A stretch of 64,000 nucleotides of DNA, taken from NCBI GenBank assembly GCA_041287425.1, contig JBEULG010000038.1, forward strand, positions 1 to 64,000, in the 5' to 3' direction. This document shows, in pieces, positions 50,260 to 56,976 of this stretch. The translations under genes and the position numbers were made by a program. Source of the DNA: JAFGSI01 sp041287425 (GTDB lineage Bacteria; Chloroflexota; Anaerolineae; Anaerolineales; Villigracilaceae). The notes below the pieces were generated by a model that made no database searches, was not told the DNA's origin, and saw only the letters and a program-made list of their open reading frames with translations. Each line of letters starts with the position of its first letter. Within the stretch, counting starts at the first letter, position 1.

Positions 50260-51453
50260 TTACCAGCCTTTCTGCACCACGCCGACCACGTCCAATGAGT
50301 GGTGCGTGCCGTAGGATGTGTTGACGCCAACCCGGGCGTCCTTGACCTGTCGTTCGCCGCACTTGCCGAGAATCTGCCAGTAGTTCTCCAGCACGCCGGC
50401 CTGGAAGTCGGAGCCGGCCGAGCCGTGGCCAAAGGCCGGGCCGCCGCCATAGGTGTTGACCGGGCATTTGCTCTCCAGCGTCATCCCGCCCGCAAGGACG
50501 TAGTCCTTGCCTTTGCCGATTTCGCACAGGCCGAGGGCTTCGAGGGCCATCATCCCCTCGTAAGCCGTCAGGTCGTGAACCTGGACGAGGTTGATGTCCT
50601 CTTTTTTGATTCCGGCGATTTCATAGGCCTCGCGGGCAGCGACCATCAGGCCGGGCAGTTCGGCCATGTCGTACTCGCGCATCCCGTTTACCGGATAGTG
50701 GAAGAAGTTGCCTACATACGGCGGGCGGAAAGCGTAGGCCACGTCGAAGAAGACCGGTTTATCGGTGTACCTGCGGGCCACGTCCTCGCCGACGAAGACC
50801 ATAGCGCTCGCCACGCCGCCGCGGTTGGTGGCCTGACGGTCGCGCTCCGCTTCGGGTGTGTCGGCGCATAGTTCCTCCAGCACGGGCATGGGCTTGGAGT
50901 AATTGGCCGCCAGCGGATTGCGGCGGGCGTACCAGTTGCACCAGTAAGCCCACGTCCCGGCGGCTTCGAGCGGCACGTTGTACTTGCGGCGGTAATAGGC
51001 GTCGCGCATCGCGCCGTAGTTGATGTGCGTCAGGCCGAGCATGTAGTCGAAGTCCACGTAGTTGCCCTGCGAGTTCATCGCTTCCATGGCGTCGTAGTTG
51101 TCGGAGCGGGCAAAACCCATCGAGACGACCACGTCGCAGCGGCCGGAGGCAATCGCGTTCCAGGCTGCGTAGGAGGCGATGCCGTTCGCGGCGCAGGCAT
51201 TGGCAATCGGAATGACCGGCTTGGGCAGGATGCCCAGAGCATCGGCAATCTGTGGACCGGGCGAGGAGTCGGCGATGGCGCGGTCGTTGTAGTTGCAGGC
51301 CACCAGGTCAACATCTTTGACCGGCACGCCGGCGTCCTGCAGGGCGTTCCAGAAGGCCTCCGCCGCCATCTGCCGCCAGGTCCAATCCATTGGAATATTG
51401 GGAGGCGTAATCGCCCCGCCAATCATCATCACTCTGCGTAGAATCTTTCCCAT
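50260..51453 (-). CDS. SCP-x-type thiolase homologue
   Basis: This 397-residue protein has the thiolase fold of the SCP-x/lipid-transfer subfamily. The candidate nucleophile Cys is in IANACAANGIASY (about residue 87). The VQVHDLTAYEGMMALEALGL region corresponds to the HDxFT/ExxALExLGL motif with His, and the C-terminal VNTYGGGPAFGHGSAGS contains the second His (GH). The usual C-terminal Cys loop of degradative thiolases is not evident, as in archaeal thiolases and Ltp-type aldolases. It may condense or cleave acyl-CoA or keto-acyl chains together with DUF35 and the HMGCS-like partner. Confidence 0.85.
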   Translation of the reverse strand: MGKILRRVMMIGGAITPPNIPMDWTWRQMAAEAFWNALQDAGVPVKDVDLVACNYNDRAIADSSPGPQIADALGILPKPVIPIANACAANGIASYAAWNAIASGRCDVVVSMGFARSDNYDAMEAMNSQGNYVDFDYMLGLTHINYGAMRDAYYRRKYNVPLEAAGTWAYWCNWYARRNPLAANYSKPMPVLEELCADTPEAERDRQATNRGGVASAMVFVGEDVARRYTDKPVFFDVAYAFRPPYVGNFFHYPVNGMREYDMAELPGLMVAAREAYEIAGIKKEDINLVQVHDLTAYEGMMALEALGLCEIGKGKDYVLAGGMTLESKCPVNTYGGGPAFGHGSAGSDFQAGVLENYWQILGKCGERQVKDARVGVNTSYGTHHSLDVVGVVQKGW

Positions 51454-51509
51454 CAGTACCTCCGAGGAGGACAGCCTTTCCGGCTGTCACGGCAGGCTAA
51501 AAAGTACGT

Positions 51510-52592
51510 TTAGTAGAAATTGCTCAAACGGTGCGGCGACTGGATGTACTTCTGCTCGTACTTGGTCATCGTCGCGTAGTCCACCATGATTTTGTCCTCG
51601 AGTTGCTGGATGACCAGCCCGCTCTGCGGACGGCGCTCGGCGATGGCCTCGGTAGCAACCAGCGACCAGGCGTCGCAGCCGGCTCCTGCCCCGTAGTCAA
51701 TGACGCCGATGCGTTCGCCCGGCTCGGCAAAGTCGAGGATGTGCGCCAGCGAGAGCGGGACTCCCGCCGCGCCGCAATCGCCGATTTGGGCGGTCAGCAC
51801 GTAGGGCAGCACCTGCATCATGTCCAGTTCGAGTTTGCCCATCGTCATCAGCGGGCGGATGCCGGTTTTCTGCGGAACGGCGAACTTGGCGAAATCGGCC
51901 GGGGTCAGGCCGGTTTTCTCGAAGAGCGCCTTGCCCGCCGGCACGACGTGGTCGAGCAGGCCCCAGTTGGCCACCCAGCCGTAGAATCCCGCCCCGGGCT
52001 GGATGAAGCGCTCGCCCTCGACGCGGAAATAGTCGTTCTGGTCGTGGCTGTGGGTGGCGAAGGCCTCCAGCACGGCAATCGGATTGTCTTTGCCGAGCAG
52101 GAAAGCGACCGCCCCCGCCGAGGCGACGTATTCCAGCACCATGCCGGGCTGGGTGTGACGGTTGATGCTGTCGGCGGCGACGACCAGGGCGTAGTCTATC
52201 TGTCCCGATTCAATCAAGCCGGCGGCCAGCCACAGGGCAGTGGAGCCGGATTTGTCGGCGCATTGGATGTCGGTCGTCAGGGCGCTTTCGGGCAGGCCGA
52301 GGGCGTCCACCATCACGGTCGCGGCGGCTTTGGTGGCGTAGGGGCTGGTGCCGCTGCCCAGGAACAGCGCGCCAATCTTTTCGGTCCCGACCCCGCCGCG
52401 CTCCAGGGCCTGTTTGGCGGCTGCAACGGCCAGGGTCAGAGTGTCCTCTTCGGGGCCCAGCACGCCGCGTTCGCCAATCGAGAGCAGGTCGAAAAAGGAG
52501 GTCGAAAGATTCTTCCAGACCTTCCAGATTTCGGCCGCCTCGATGCGGTGACGCGGCACGGCCACGCCGTAGGAGAGAATGCCTGTTTTCAA
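51510..52592 (-). CDS. HMG-CoA synthase-like protein with substituted catalytic residues
   Basis: This 360-residue protein matches archaeal-type HMG-CoA synthase along its length: GILSYGVAVPRHRIEAAEIW start, GPEEDTLTLAVAAAKQAL, LFLGSGTSPYATKAAATVMV, AADSINRHTQPGMVLEYVAS and SAGAVAFLLG. By eye, the region where the family has ACKAGT reads CADKSGS: the nucleophile position is Asp, with a Cys two residues earlier (111). The HQPNGKFP region reads PQKTGIRP, without the His. The start is a TTG at 52592 with a strong AGGAGG RBS six bases upstream; no ATG fits. Either a relocated Cys is used or it is a non-catalytic partner of the thiolase. Confidence 0.82.
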   Translation of the reverse strand: MKTGILSYGVAVPRHRIEAAEIWKVWKNLSTSFFDLLSIGERGVLGPEEDTLTLAVAAAKQALERGGVGTEKIGALFLGSGTSPYATKAAATVMVDALGLPESALTTDIQCADKSGSTALWLAAGLIESGQIDYALVVAADSINRHTQPGMVLEYVASAGAVAFLLGKDNPIAVLEAFATHSHDQNDYFRVEGERFIQPGAGFYGWVANWGLLDHVVPAGKALFEKTGLTPADFAKFAVPQKTGIRPLMTMGKLELDMMQVLPYVLTAQIGDCGAAGVPLSLAHILDFAEPGERIGVIDYGAGAGCDAWSLVATEAIAERRPQSGLVIQQLEDKIMVDYATMTKYEQKYIQSPHRLSNFY

Positions 52593-52650
52593 GGGAACCT
52601 CCTGTCTTCAGAGCGCGGACTCTCTCAGCAGTCCGCAGTCAGCGGTCGGT

Positions 52651-52983
52651 CTAATACTTCTTCGGCAAATTCCACAGGCCAGAGAAGGCGATGGCGTCCA
52701 TCATCGGGCCTTTCATCTTCAGCAATTTGGCGTTGACCAGTTTCATCGGCGGCACTTCGCCGGTGAACATCTGGACGATGTATTCGCTGTTGCCGGTAAT
52801 GACCAGTTTGGGCTCACGCGTCTGGCCTTCCTCGATGGTGGCCGTTCCGTCTTGGATGATGAGCGTCCATTGTGACGGTTCCTGTCCCTGCAAATCGAAC
52901 AGGATGACGCGGTTCCAGCCTTTGGCCTTTTCGGGCTTGAACAGACCGGGCAGACTCAGCATGACTTCCTTGATTGTGGACAT
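52651..52983 (-). CDS. SCP2 sterol-carrier-type lipid-binding protein
   Basis: This 110-residue single SCP2 domain has NRVILFDLQGQEPSQWTLII, ATIEEGQTREPKLVITGNSE, YIVQMFTGEVPPMKLV and the closing KLLKMKGPMMDAIAFSGLW. SCP2 domains hold fatty acyl chains, acyl-CoAs or sterols in a hydrophobic tunnel. Next to thiolase-fold enzymes it probably delivers or shields the acyl substrate; fused SCP-x proteins of other organisms combine the same two activities. The ATG at 52983 has a GAAAGGAG RBS. Confidence 0.87.
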   Translation of the reverse strand: MSTIKEVMLSLPGLFKPEKAKGWNRVILFDLQGQEPSQWTLIIQDGTATIEEGQTREPKLVITGNSEYIVQMFTGEVPPMKLVNAKLLKMKGPMMDAIAFSGLWNLPKKY

Positions 52984-53017
52984 TTTGGGTTCTCCTTTCG
53001 AGTAAATGGTTGAAAAT

Positions 53018-53548
53018 TTACCAGCCCGGCGGATTGGCGAAGACATCCAGCCAGGGCAGGCGGTAGGTGAAGATGATGAACTCAGAGAGGCTGACGACAA
53101 ACAGCGCCGCCGTGCACCACTTCAGACCGCGGCTAAAGACGGCTTTTTCGAGATGCTGTTCGATGAGCACGCCGGAAATCGAGTTCAGGAGGGTGGCCAG
53201 ATTGGCAAATATCACTTCCAGAAAAATAGACTCGATTCTGACAAAGTAGGCCGCCGAGGTGTAGTACCAGGGGATGACCAGCAGCGGAAACAGCACTGCC
53301 GTCAGGGCGCGGGCGTGCAGGAAACGGGCGGGCGCAGCGAGATGCTTGCGCACCAGAAGATATTCCAGCGCCGCGACGAGAAGATAAGCAAAGAAGGCCA
53401 CCTTCATGTGCTGGTAAATGGACTCGTCGGTCGCGCTGAAGATGGCCGTCAGCGGGCCGGGCGCCCACTCGTACAGAAAATGCAGCAGCAGAAAGACGAC
53501 CTGCAAAATCAGGACTTTGACCCACAGGGGAAAGCGCTCCGCTTTCAT
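53018..53548 (-). CDS. DUF6512-type membrane protein (paralogue 2)
   Basis: This 176-residue protein has about five membrane segments (ILQVVFLLLHFLYEWA, VAFFAYLLVAALEYLLV, ALTAVLFPLLVIPWYYTSAA, IFLEVIFANLATLLNSI, CTAALFVVSLSEFIIFTY) and ends YRLPWLDVFANPPGW. It is homologous end to end with the protein encoded at 47269, though clearly diverged. The conserved polar residues shared by both (Glu in VEYL/LEYL, His in QHYK/QHMK, Asp in PWxDVF) are candidates for function. It is preceded by the 53561 gene with a 12-base gap. Confidence 0.75.
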   Translation of the reverse strand: MKAERFPLWVKVLILQVVFLLLHFLYEWAPGPLTAIFSATDESIYQHMKVAFFAYLLVAALEYLLVRKHLAAPARFLHARALTAVLFPLLVIPWYYTSAAYFVRIESIFLEVIFANLATLLNSISGVLIEQHLEKAVFSRGLKWCTAALFVVSLSEFIIFTYRLPWLDVFANPPGW

Positions 53549-53560
53549 CTTTCGCTACCT

Positions 53561-54598
53561 CTACTCCACCGCCCCGAAGATTTTTTCCTGCACCATCAGG
53601 ATGCGTTCCATGTCATCGGCGGGGACGGTGGTCAATTCGAACAGACAGGCCTCGCCGTCCATACCCAGCGAGACGACCCGGCGGTACTGCGGCGAGACCA
53701 TCGGCGGCATGGTAATCATCATCGTCGCCTGACCGTGCACCTCACAGTAGCGGCAGATGCCGTAGCCGAGCGCCAGGCGGGGCAGGCCGTTCCATTCGGC
53801 CACCCGGTAATAAATGCCCGCCAGTTCGCAATTCTTCAGAATGCTCTGGCGGATGGTCTTCTCGCCCTCTTCGCGGTCTTCGCCTTTGCGGTAGTACTGG
53901 TCAGCGTACATGCCGCGCAGACCGAGTTCCATCAGGTCGCCGATGTCCTCGAATCCGGCGGCAGGCAGAACCGTGGCGAAGAATTCCTTGCTGACCGCCC
54001 ACATGAACTGCTCCGAGGTCGCGTCCACCGCCCGGCGCAGCGCGTCGGGACCCTCGCGCCGGACCAGCGCGGCGGCGTTGACCGCGCCCCCGATGAGATA
54101 ACGGTTATAGTTCGCGACCGAGCGCAGGCAGGAATCGAACCATTGCTCGGCCAGGTCGGCGGGAAACTGCCCGGCCTCCATCGCCGCCAGCGAGGCTTGC
54201 TGCCAGGCCTGCATGGATTCGGCCCAGTCGGCGGGCGTCTCCCAGCCGGAGGCGGCCAGAGCGTCGAGCCGCGCCGCGGGGACAATCCCATCGCGGACGA
54301 CCAGTTCGCGCATGTCGTCCAGGTAGCGGACGAAGAATTCATCCGCCTGGGCGGTCAACTCCGGGTCGTGCGCCCATTCGGGGTGTCCCGCCCCTTCGAG
54401 CAGGGTGCGGAAGCGCAGTTTCATCTCGTGTTCCACCGAGACCCAGTAGGCGGCCATGACGCGCATGCCGGGGTACACATCGCCGTCCGACAGGTCTTCG
54501 CCGTGATAGAAGGCCTCCAGCCGGTTTTCGGCCAGGAGTTGGCGGGCGTGCTTCAGGTTGCGCGCCCATTTGTGGTTGTGGAATTCGTCGTAGTGCAT
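53561..54598 (-). CDS. Conserved soluble protein, family not recognised
   Basis: This 345-residue mostly helical protein has no signal peptide or membrane helix. The C-terminal third is rich in potential ligands: SILKNCELAGIYYRVAEW, GYGICRYCEVHGQATMMI and SLGMDGEACLFELT contain four Cys, a His and acidic residues. The pattern recalls the GDxxCxF-type end of L-2-amino-thiazoline-4-carboxylate hydrolase-like proteins, but I cannot confirm that. The ATG at 54598 has an AAAGGAG RBS; a longer frame upstream crosses the terminator hairpin and is rejected. It is the first structural gene of the cluster after the regulator. Confidence 0.65.
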   Translation of the reverse strand: MHYDEFHNHKWARNLKHARQLLAENRLEAFYHGEDLSDGDVYPGMRVMAAYWVSVEHEMKLRFRTLLEGAGHPEWAHDPELTAQADEFFVRYLDDMRELVVRDGIVPAARLDALAASGWETPADWAESMQAWQQASLAAMEAGQFPADLAEQWFDSCLRSVANYNRYLIGGAVNAAALVRREGPDALRRAVDATSEQFMWAVSKEFFATVLPAAGFEDIGDLMELGLRGMYADQYYRKGEDREEGEKTIRQSILKNCELAGIYYRVAEWNGLPRLALGYGICRYCEVHGQATMMITMPPMVSPQYRRVVSLGMDGEACLFELTTVPADDMERILMVQEKIFGAVE

Positions 54599-54649
54599 CC
54601 TCGCTCCTTTCGTTTTTTCTCGAATGTCTCGACCAAGAGGGTGCAAATA

Positions 54650-54671
54650 AAAAGCCGCGCTCAAGCGCGGC
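54650..54671 (-). terminator. Terminator/attenuator between the regulator and the rest of its operon
   Basis: On the minus strand GCCGCGC-TTGA-GCGCGGC is followed by TTTTTATTT, starting seven bases after the regulator stop codon. It is a full intrinsic terminator inside the operon; no convincing new promoter is visible in the 50 bases before the next ATG. Confidence 0.8.
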
Positions 54672-54677
54672 AAAGAC

Positions 54678-55289
54678 TCATTTTTTCTCCTCCATCGCCC
54701 AGAACCCCTGACGGGCTTTGAGCAACTCGTCCAGGGAACTGGTCGGCGGGGCGGTGATGATGACCAGCGTCAGCGGCTCGTTCTGGCTGGCGTTGATGAA
54801 GCGGCGGTGCGGAAGGTTGACGTAATAGGCCAGGTCGCCCTGCTCCAGCATTGTTTCCTCGCCCGTCTCCGAGACGAGGCGGGCGCGGCCGTTGAGGACA
54901 TACACCAGCGTATCGGCCTCGTGCTGGCGGAAGTGCGGTTCCTCGCGCCCCGGCGCAATGTGGACGAGGAGCGGCTCCATGCGCGGGTTGGGGCGGTTGA
55001 CCAGCAGCGTCACCGAGGCGGGACTCTGCCCATTCTCCTCGAGGCGGCGCAGGATGTCGGTGCGGCGGGTGACCATCACCGGGCTGTCGGCCTCGCCGCT
55101 GAAGAAGTGCACCATGTGGACCTGGTAGTAGCGCGCCAGACGTTCGAGATTGTCCACGCTGACAGAGACCTTGTCGCGCTCCAGCATGCTCAGGAAGGAG
55201 ACCGACAAGCCCGTATCGGCGGCGACCTGCTCGAGGGTCAGGCCGCGTGCCAGACGCAATTCCCGAAGGCGAAGACCGATGTTAGGCAC
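54678..55289 (-). CDS. XRE-family regulator with C-terminal cupin sensor domain
   Basis: This 203-residue regulator has a helix-turn-helix domain (about 5-60, LRELRLARGLTLEQVAADTG, SVSFLSMLERDKVSVSVDNL) and a cupin domain (about 105-190, PHFRQHEADTLVYVLNGRA and EQGDLAYYVNLPHRRFIN) that probably binds a small effector, possibly via metal. The start is a GTG at 55289. Its promoter is close to consensus and carries AT-rich palindromes suited to autoregulation. As first gene it most likely controls the ten downstream genes, whose transcription must also pass the terminator after its stop. Confidence 0.87.
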   Translation of the reverse strand: MPNIGLRLRELRLARGLTLEQVAADTGLSVSFLSMLERDKVSVSVDNLERLARYYQVHMVHFFSGEADSPVMVTRRTDILRRLEENGQSPASVTLLVNRPNPRMEPLLVHIAPGREEPHFRQHEADTLVYVLNGRARLVSETGEETMLEQGDLAYYVNLPHRRFINASQNEPLTLVIITAPPTSSLDELLKARQGFWAMEEKK

Positions 55290-55299
55290 GAGAAATCCT

Positions 55300-55356
55300 T
55301 TTCTAAATATAGAAATTTTTCAGTATTATGATAGCAAATTTTCAATATCATGTCAA
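55300..55356 (-). promoter_or_regulatory. Promoter and candidate operator of the XRE-cupin operon
   Basis: On the minus strand TTGACA (55356-55351) and TATCAT (55333-55328) are separated by exactly 17 bases, the best promoter in the window. Just downstream lies the palindrome TTTCTA-AATA-TAGAAA (55300-55315), positioned over the start of transcription. The region is strikingly AT-rich compared with its surroundings. Confidence 0.8.
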
Positions 55357-55450
55357 TAGTTGCCGAAAATTTCAACCAATAAAAAACGGCCACCTTACAG
55401 TTTTCCCGCCGCCTGTCATGCACACAAAGCCAGAGCCAGAAATAAAAAGA

Positions 55451-55476
55451 GACCCGCGCCGTGTAGGACGCGGGTC
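55451..55476 (-). terminator. Terminator of the infC-rpmI-rplT operon
   Basis: GACCCGCG (55451-55458) and CGCGGGTC (55469-55476) form the stem; on the minus strand TCTTTTTATTT follows. It lies 25 bases after the rplT stop and insulates the regulator promoter downstream. Confidence 0.85.
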
Positions 55477-55500
55477 ATCTCTGTGGTGAATTCGATTGGC

Positions 55501-55848
55501 TTAGCGGTTGGCTTGCGCCACCACGGCGGCAAAGGCCTGCGGGTCGCGCACGGCCAGGTCGGCCAGCATCTTGCGGTTGAGGGCGATGCCGGTCTTCTTC
55601 ATGGCCGCTACCAGACGGCTGTAGGTGGTGCCGTTCAGGCGGGCGGCAGCGTTGATGCGGGCAATCCACAACTTGCGCATGTCGCGGCGGCGCATGCGCC
55701 GGTCGCGGGTGGCGTACCACATGCTCTTCAGGCGGGCCTCATTCGCACGCTTGAAGAGGCGGTGTTTGGCACCCCGTTGCCCCTGGGTGTATTTCAGAAC
55801 TTTCTTGTGACGCAGGCGACCGTAAGGTCCACCTTTTACACGTGCCAT
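55501..55848 (-). CDS. rplT: 50S ribosomal protein L20
   Basis: This 115-residue protein is a standard bL20: a basic N-terminal extension (MARVKGGPYGRLRHKKVLKY, GQRGAKHRLFKRANEARLKS) and a globular half (RKLWIARINAAARLNGTTYS, RLVAAMKKTGIALNRKMLAD). It binds 23S rRNA early in assembly and in other bacteria represses its own operon by binding the mRNA leader. It follows rpmI by 104 bases. Confidence 0.97.
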   Translation of the reverse strand: MARVKGGPYGRLRHKKVLKYTQGQRGAKHRLFKRANEARLKSMWYATRDRRMRRRDMRKLWIARINAAARLNGTTYSRLVAAMKKTGIALNRKMLADLAVRDPQAFAAVVAQANR

Positions 55849-55952
55849 GGTTTTACCTCCTGCGAACCTCCGGGCGTCGGTGCAGGGTTAGCCTGTCTGC
55901 CAGTTGCGTACACCCGGTAGTCCGCAAACGAAACGGATACGATACCTGAAGC

Positions 55953-56183
55953 CTAGGGCTTCATGTTCGGCGCCAGACGCCGGATGCGCTTGACGATTCC
56001 GCGTCCCTGGACGGGAATCATCTTGGGGAACAAGGCCTTGACCCGCTTGGCGGACTTCCGCCGCAGGTGAGCCTTGCCGCCTTTTGTGCGCACGACCATG
56101 CCCGAGCCGGTCACGCCAAAGCGTTTGGACGTGGCCTTGTGGGTCTTGAGTTTAAACTTACCTTCTCTCGGCTTGCGAGGCAC
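55953..56183 (-). CDS. rpmI: 50S ribosomal protein L35
   Basis: This 76-residue bL35 has the core KLKTHKATSKRFGVTGSG, KGGKAHLRRKSAKR and the VQGRGIVKRIRRLAPNMKP end. I place the start at GTG 56183 because AAAGGAG lies eight bases upstream; an ATG at 56204 would add seven residues and put that RBS inside the gene. The N-terminus (VPRKPREGKFK) is longer than the usual MPKMKTHKA. It is the middle gene of infC-rpmI-rplT. Confidence 0.92.
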   Translation of the reverse strand: MPRKPREGKFKLKTHKATSKRFGVTGSGMVVRTKGGKAHLRRKSAKRVKALFPKMIPVQGRGIVKRIRRLAPNMKP

Positions 56184-56208
56184 AGCAATCACTCCTTTAC
56201 ACATGATT

Positions 56209-56230
56209 CCGCGGGAGGTCACTCCCGCGG
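56209..56230 (-). promoter_or_regulatory. Hairpin spanning the infC stop, upstream of rpmI
   Basis: CCGCGGGAG (56209-56217) and CTCCCGCGG (56222-56230) are perfect nine-base arms around a four-base loop that contains part of the infC stop codon. It is not followed by a T-run. Its place before the rpmI RBS makes it a candidate for translational control, as L20 represses rpmI-rplT in other bacteria. Confidence 0.5.
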
Positions 56231-56806
56231 TGATTCGCTTTCCTTGACCTTTTCTTCAGCGCCGGGCGGCGAAGAGGCGGGTTTCTTCTTGCCACCCTTG
56301 GAGGGAGCCAGCATCATCGACATGCCCCGCCCTTCGATAGCAGGCGGCTGTTCGACGATGCTCACATCACTGAGGCTTTGGGCAATCTCTTTCAAGTCTT
56401 CGAGCGCAATCTCCGGGTAGGTGATTTCGCGGCCGCGGAAGCGGATGGTGACGCGCACCTTCATGTTGTGTTCCAGCCAGCGGCGGGCGTCCTCGACCTT
56501 GAACTCGCGGTGATGATCGGTGGTCTTGGGCCGCAGACGGATTTCCTTGACCTCGATCTTGGTCTGCGATTTGCGCGCCTCGCGCTCTTTCTTCTCCCGC
56601 TCATACAGGAATTTGCCGAAATCCATCACCCGGCAAACCGGCGGATTGGCGGTCGGTGACACTTCCACCAGATCGAGTTCCGCTTCGCGGGCAATGCGCA
56701 AGGCCTCGCGGATGGCGACGACGCCTATATTCTCACCAGTGGGGCCGATCAACCGTACTTCGGGAGACCGAATGCCCTCGTTGACTCGATACTCGTTGGC
56801 GCTGAT
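56219..56806 (-). CDS. infC: Translation initiation factor IF-3, AUC start
   Basis: This 195-residue factor prevents premature subunit joining and checks the start codon. The N-domain begins ISANEYRVNEGIRSPEVRLI, followed by GPTGENIGVVAIREAL, VCRVMDFGKFLYEREKK, and the C-domain KEIRLRPKTTDHHREFK and VRVTIRFRGREI. The conserved N-terminus requires starting at ATC (56806): GAGGAG lies six bases upstream, an in-frame TGA sits six codons earlier, and no ATG/GTG/TTG precedes the conserved NEYRVNE. Rare AUU/AUC/AUA starts are typical of infC, because IF-3 discriminates against them and so limits itself. A Lys/Pro/Glu-rich tail extends the C-terminus. Confidence 0.93.
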   Translation of the reverse strand: MSANEYRVNEGIRSPEVRLIGPTGENIGVVAIREALRIAREAELDLVEVSPTANPPVCRVMDFGKFLYEREKKEREARKSQTKIEVKEIRLRPKTTDHHREFKVEDARRWLEHNMKVRVTIRFRGREITYPEIALEDLKEIAQSLSDVSIVEQPPAIEGRGMSMMLAPSKGGKKKPASSPPGAEEKVKESESPRE

Positions 56807-56864
56807 ATGTTTCTCCTCGTTTCAATAACGCAAACCCAGCACAGGGCTGGTTTTTAGCGGGCTG

Positions 56865-56894
56865 ATGATACCATAACCCTGCGCAAATCGTCAA
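56865..56894 (-). promoter_or_regulatory. Promoter of the infC operon
   Basis: On the minus strand TTGACG (56894-56889) and TATCAT (56870-56865) are 18 bases apart. The short leader contains an ACCAGC/GCTGGGT hairpin (about 56831-56852). Confidence 0.7.
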
Positions 56895-56976
56895 TAAAAA
56901 TGACGCCGGTGATTGCACAAAGATCGGGGCAATCACCAGAAATCGCGCAACAAGGCACAATCTGCCGGCGGACGAC

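Noticed and set aside
54599..54673. N-terminal extension of the 53561 gene to 54673
   Set aside because: The extension would be encoded by the terminator hairpin after the regulator; a strong RBS marks the ATG at 54598.
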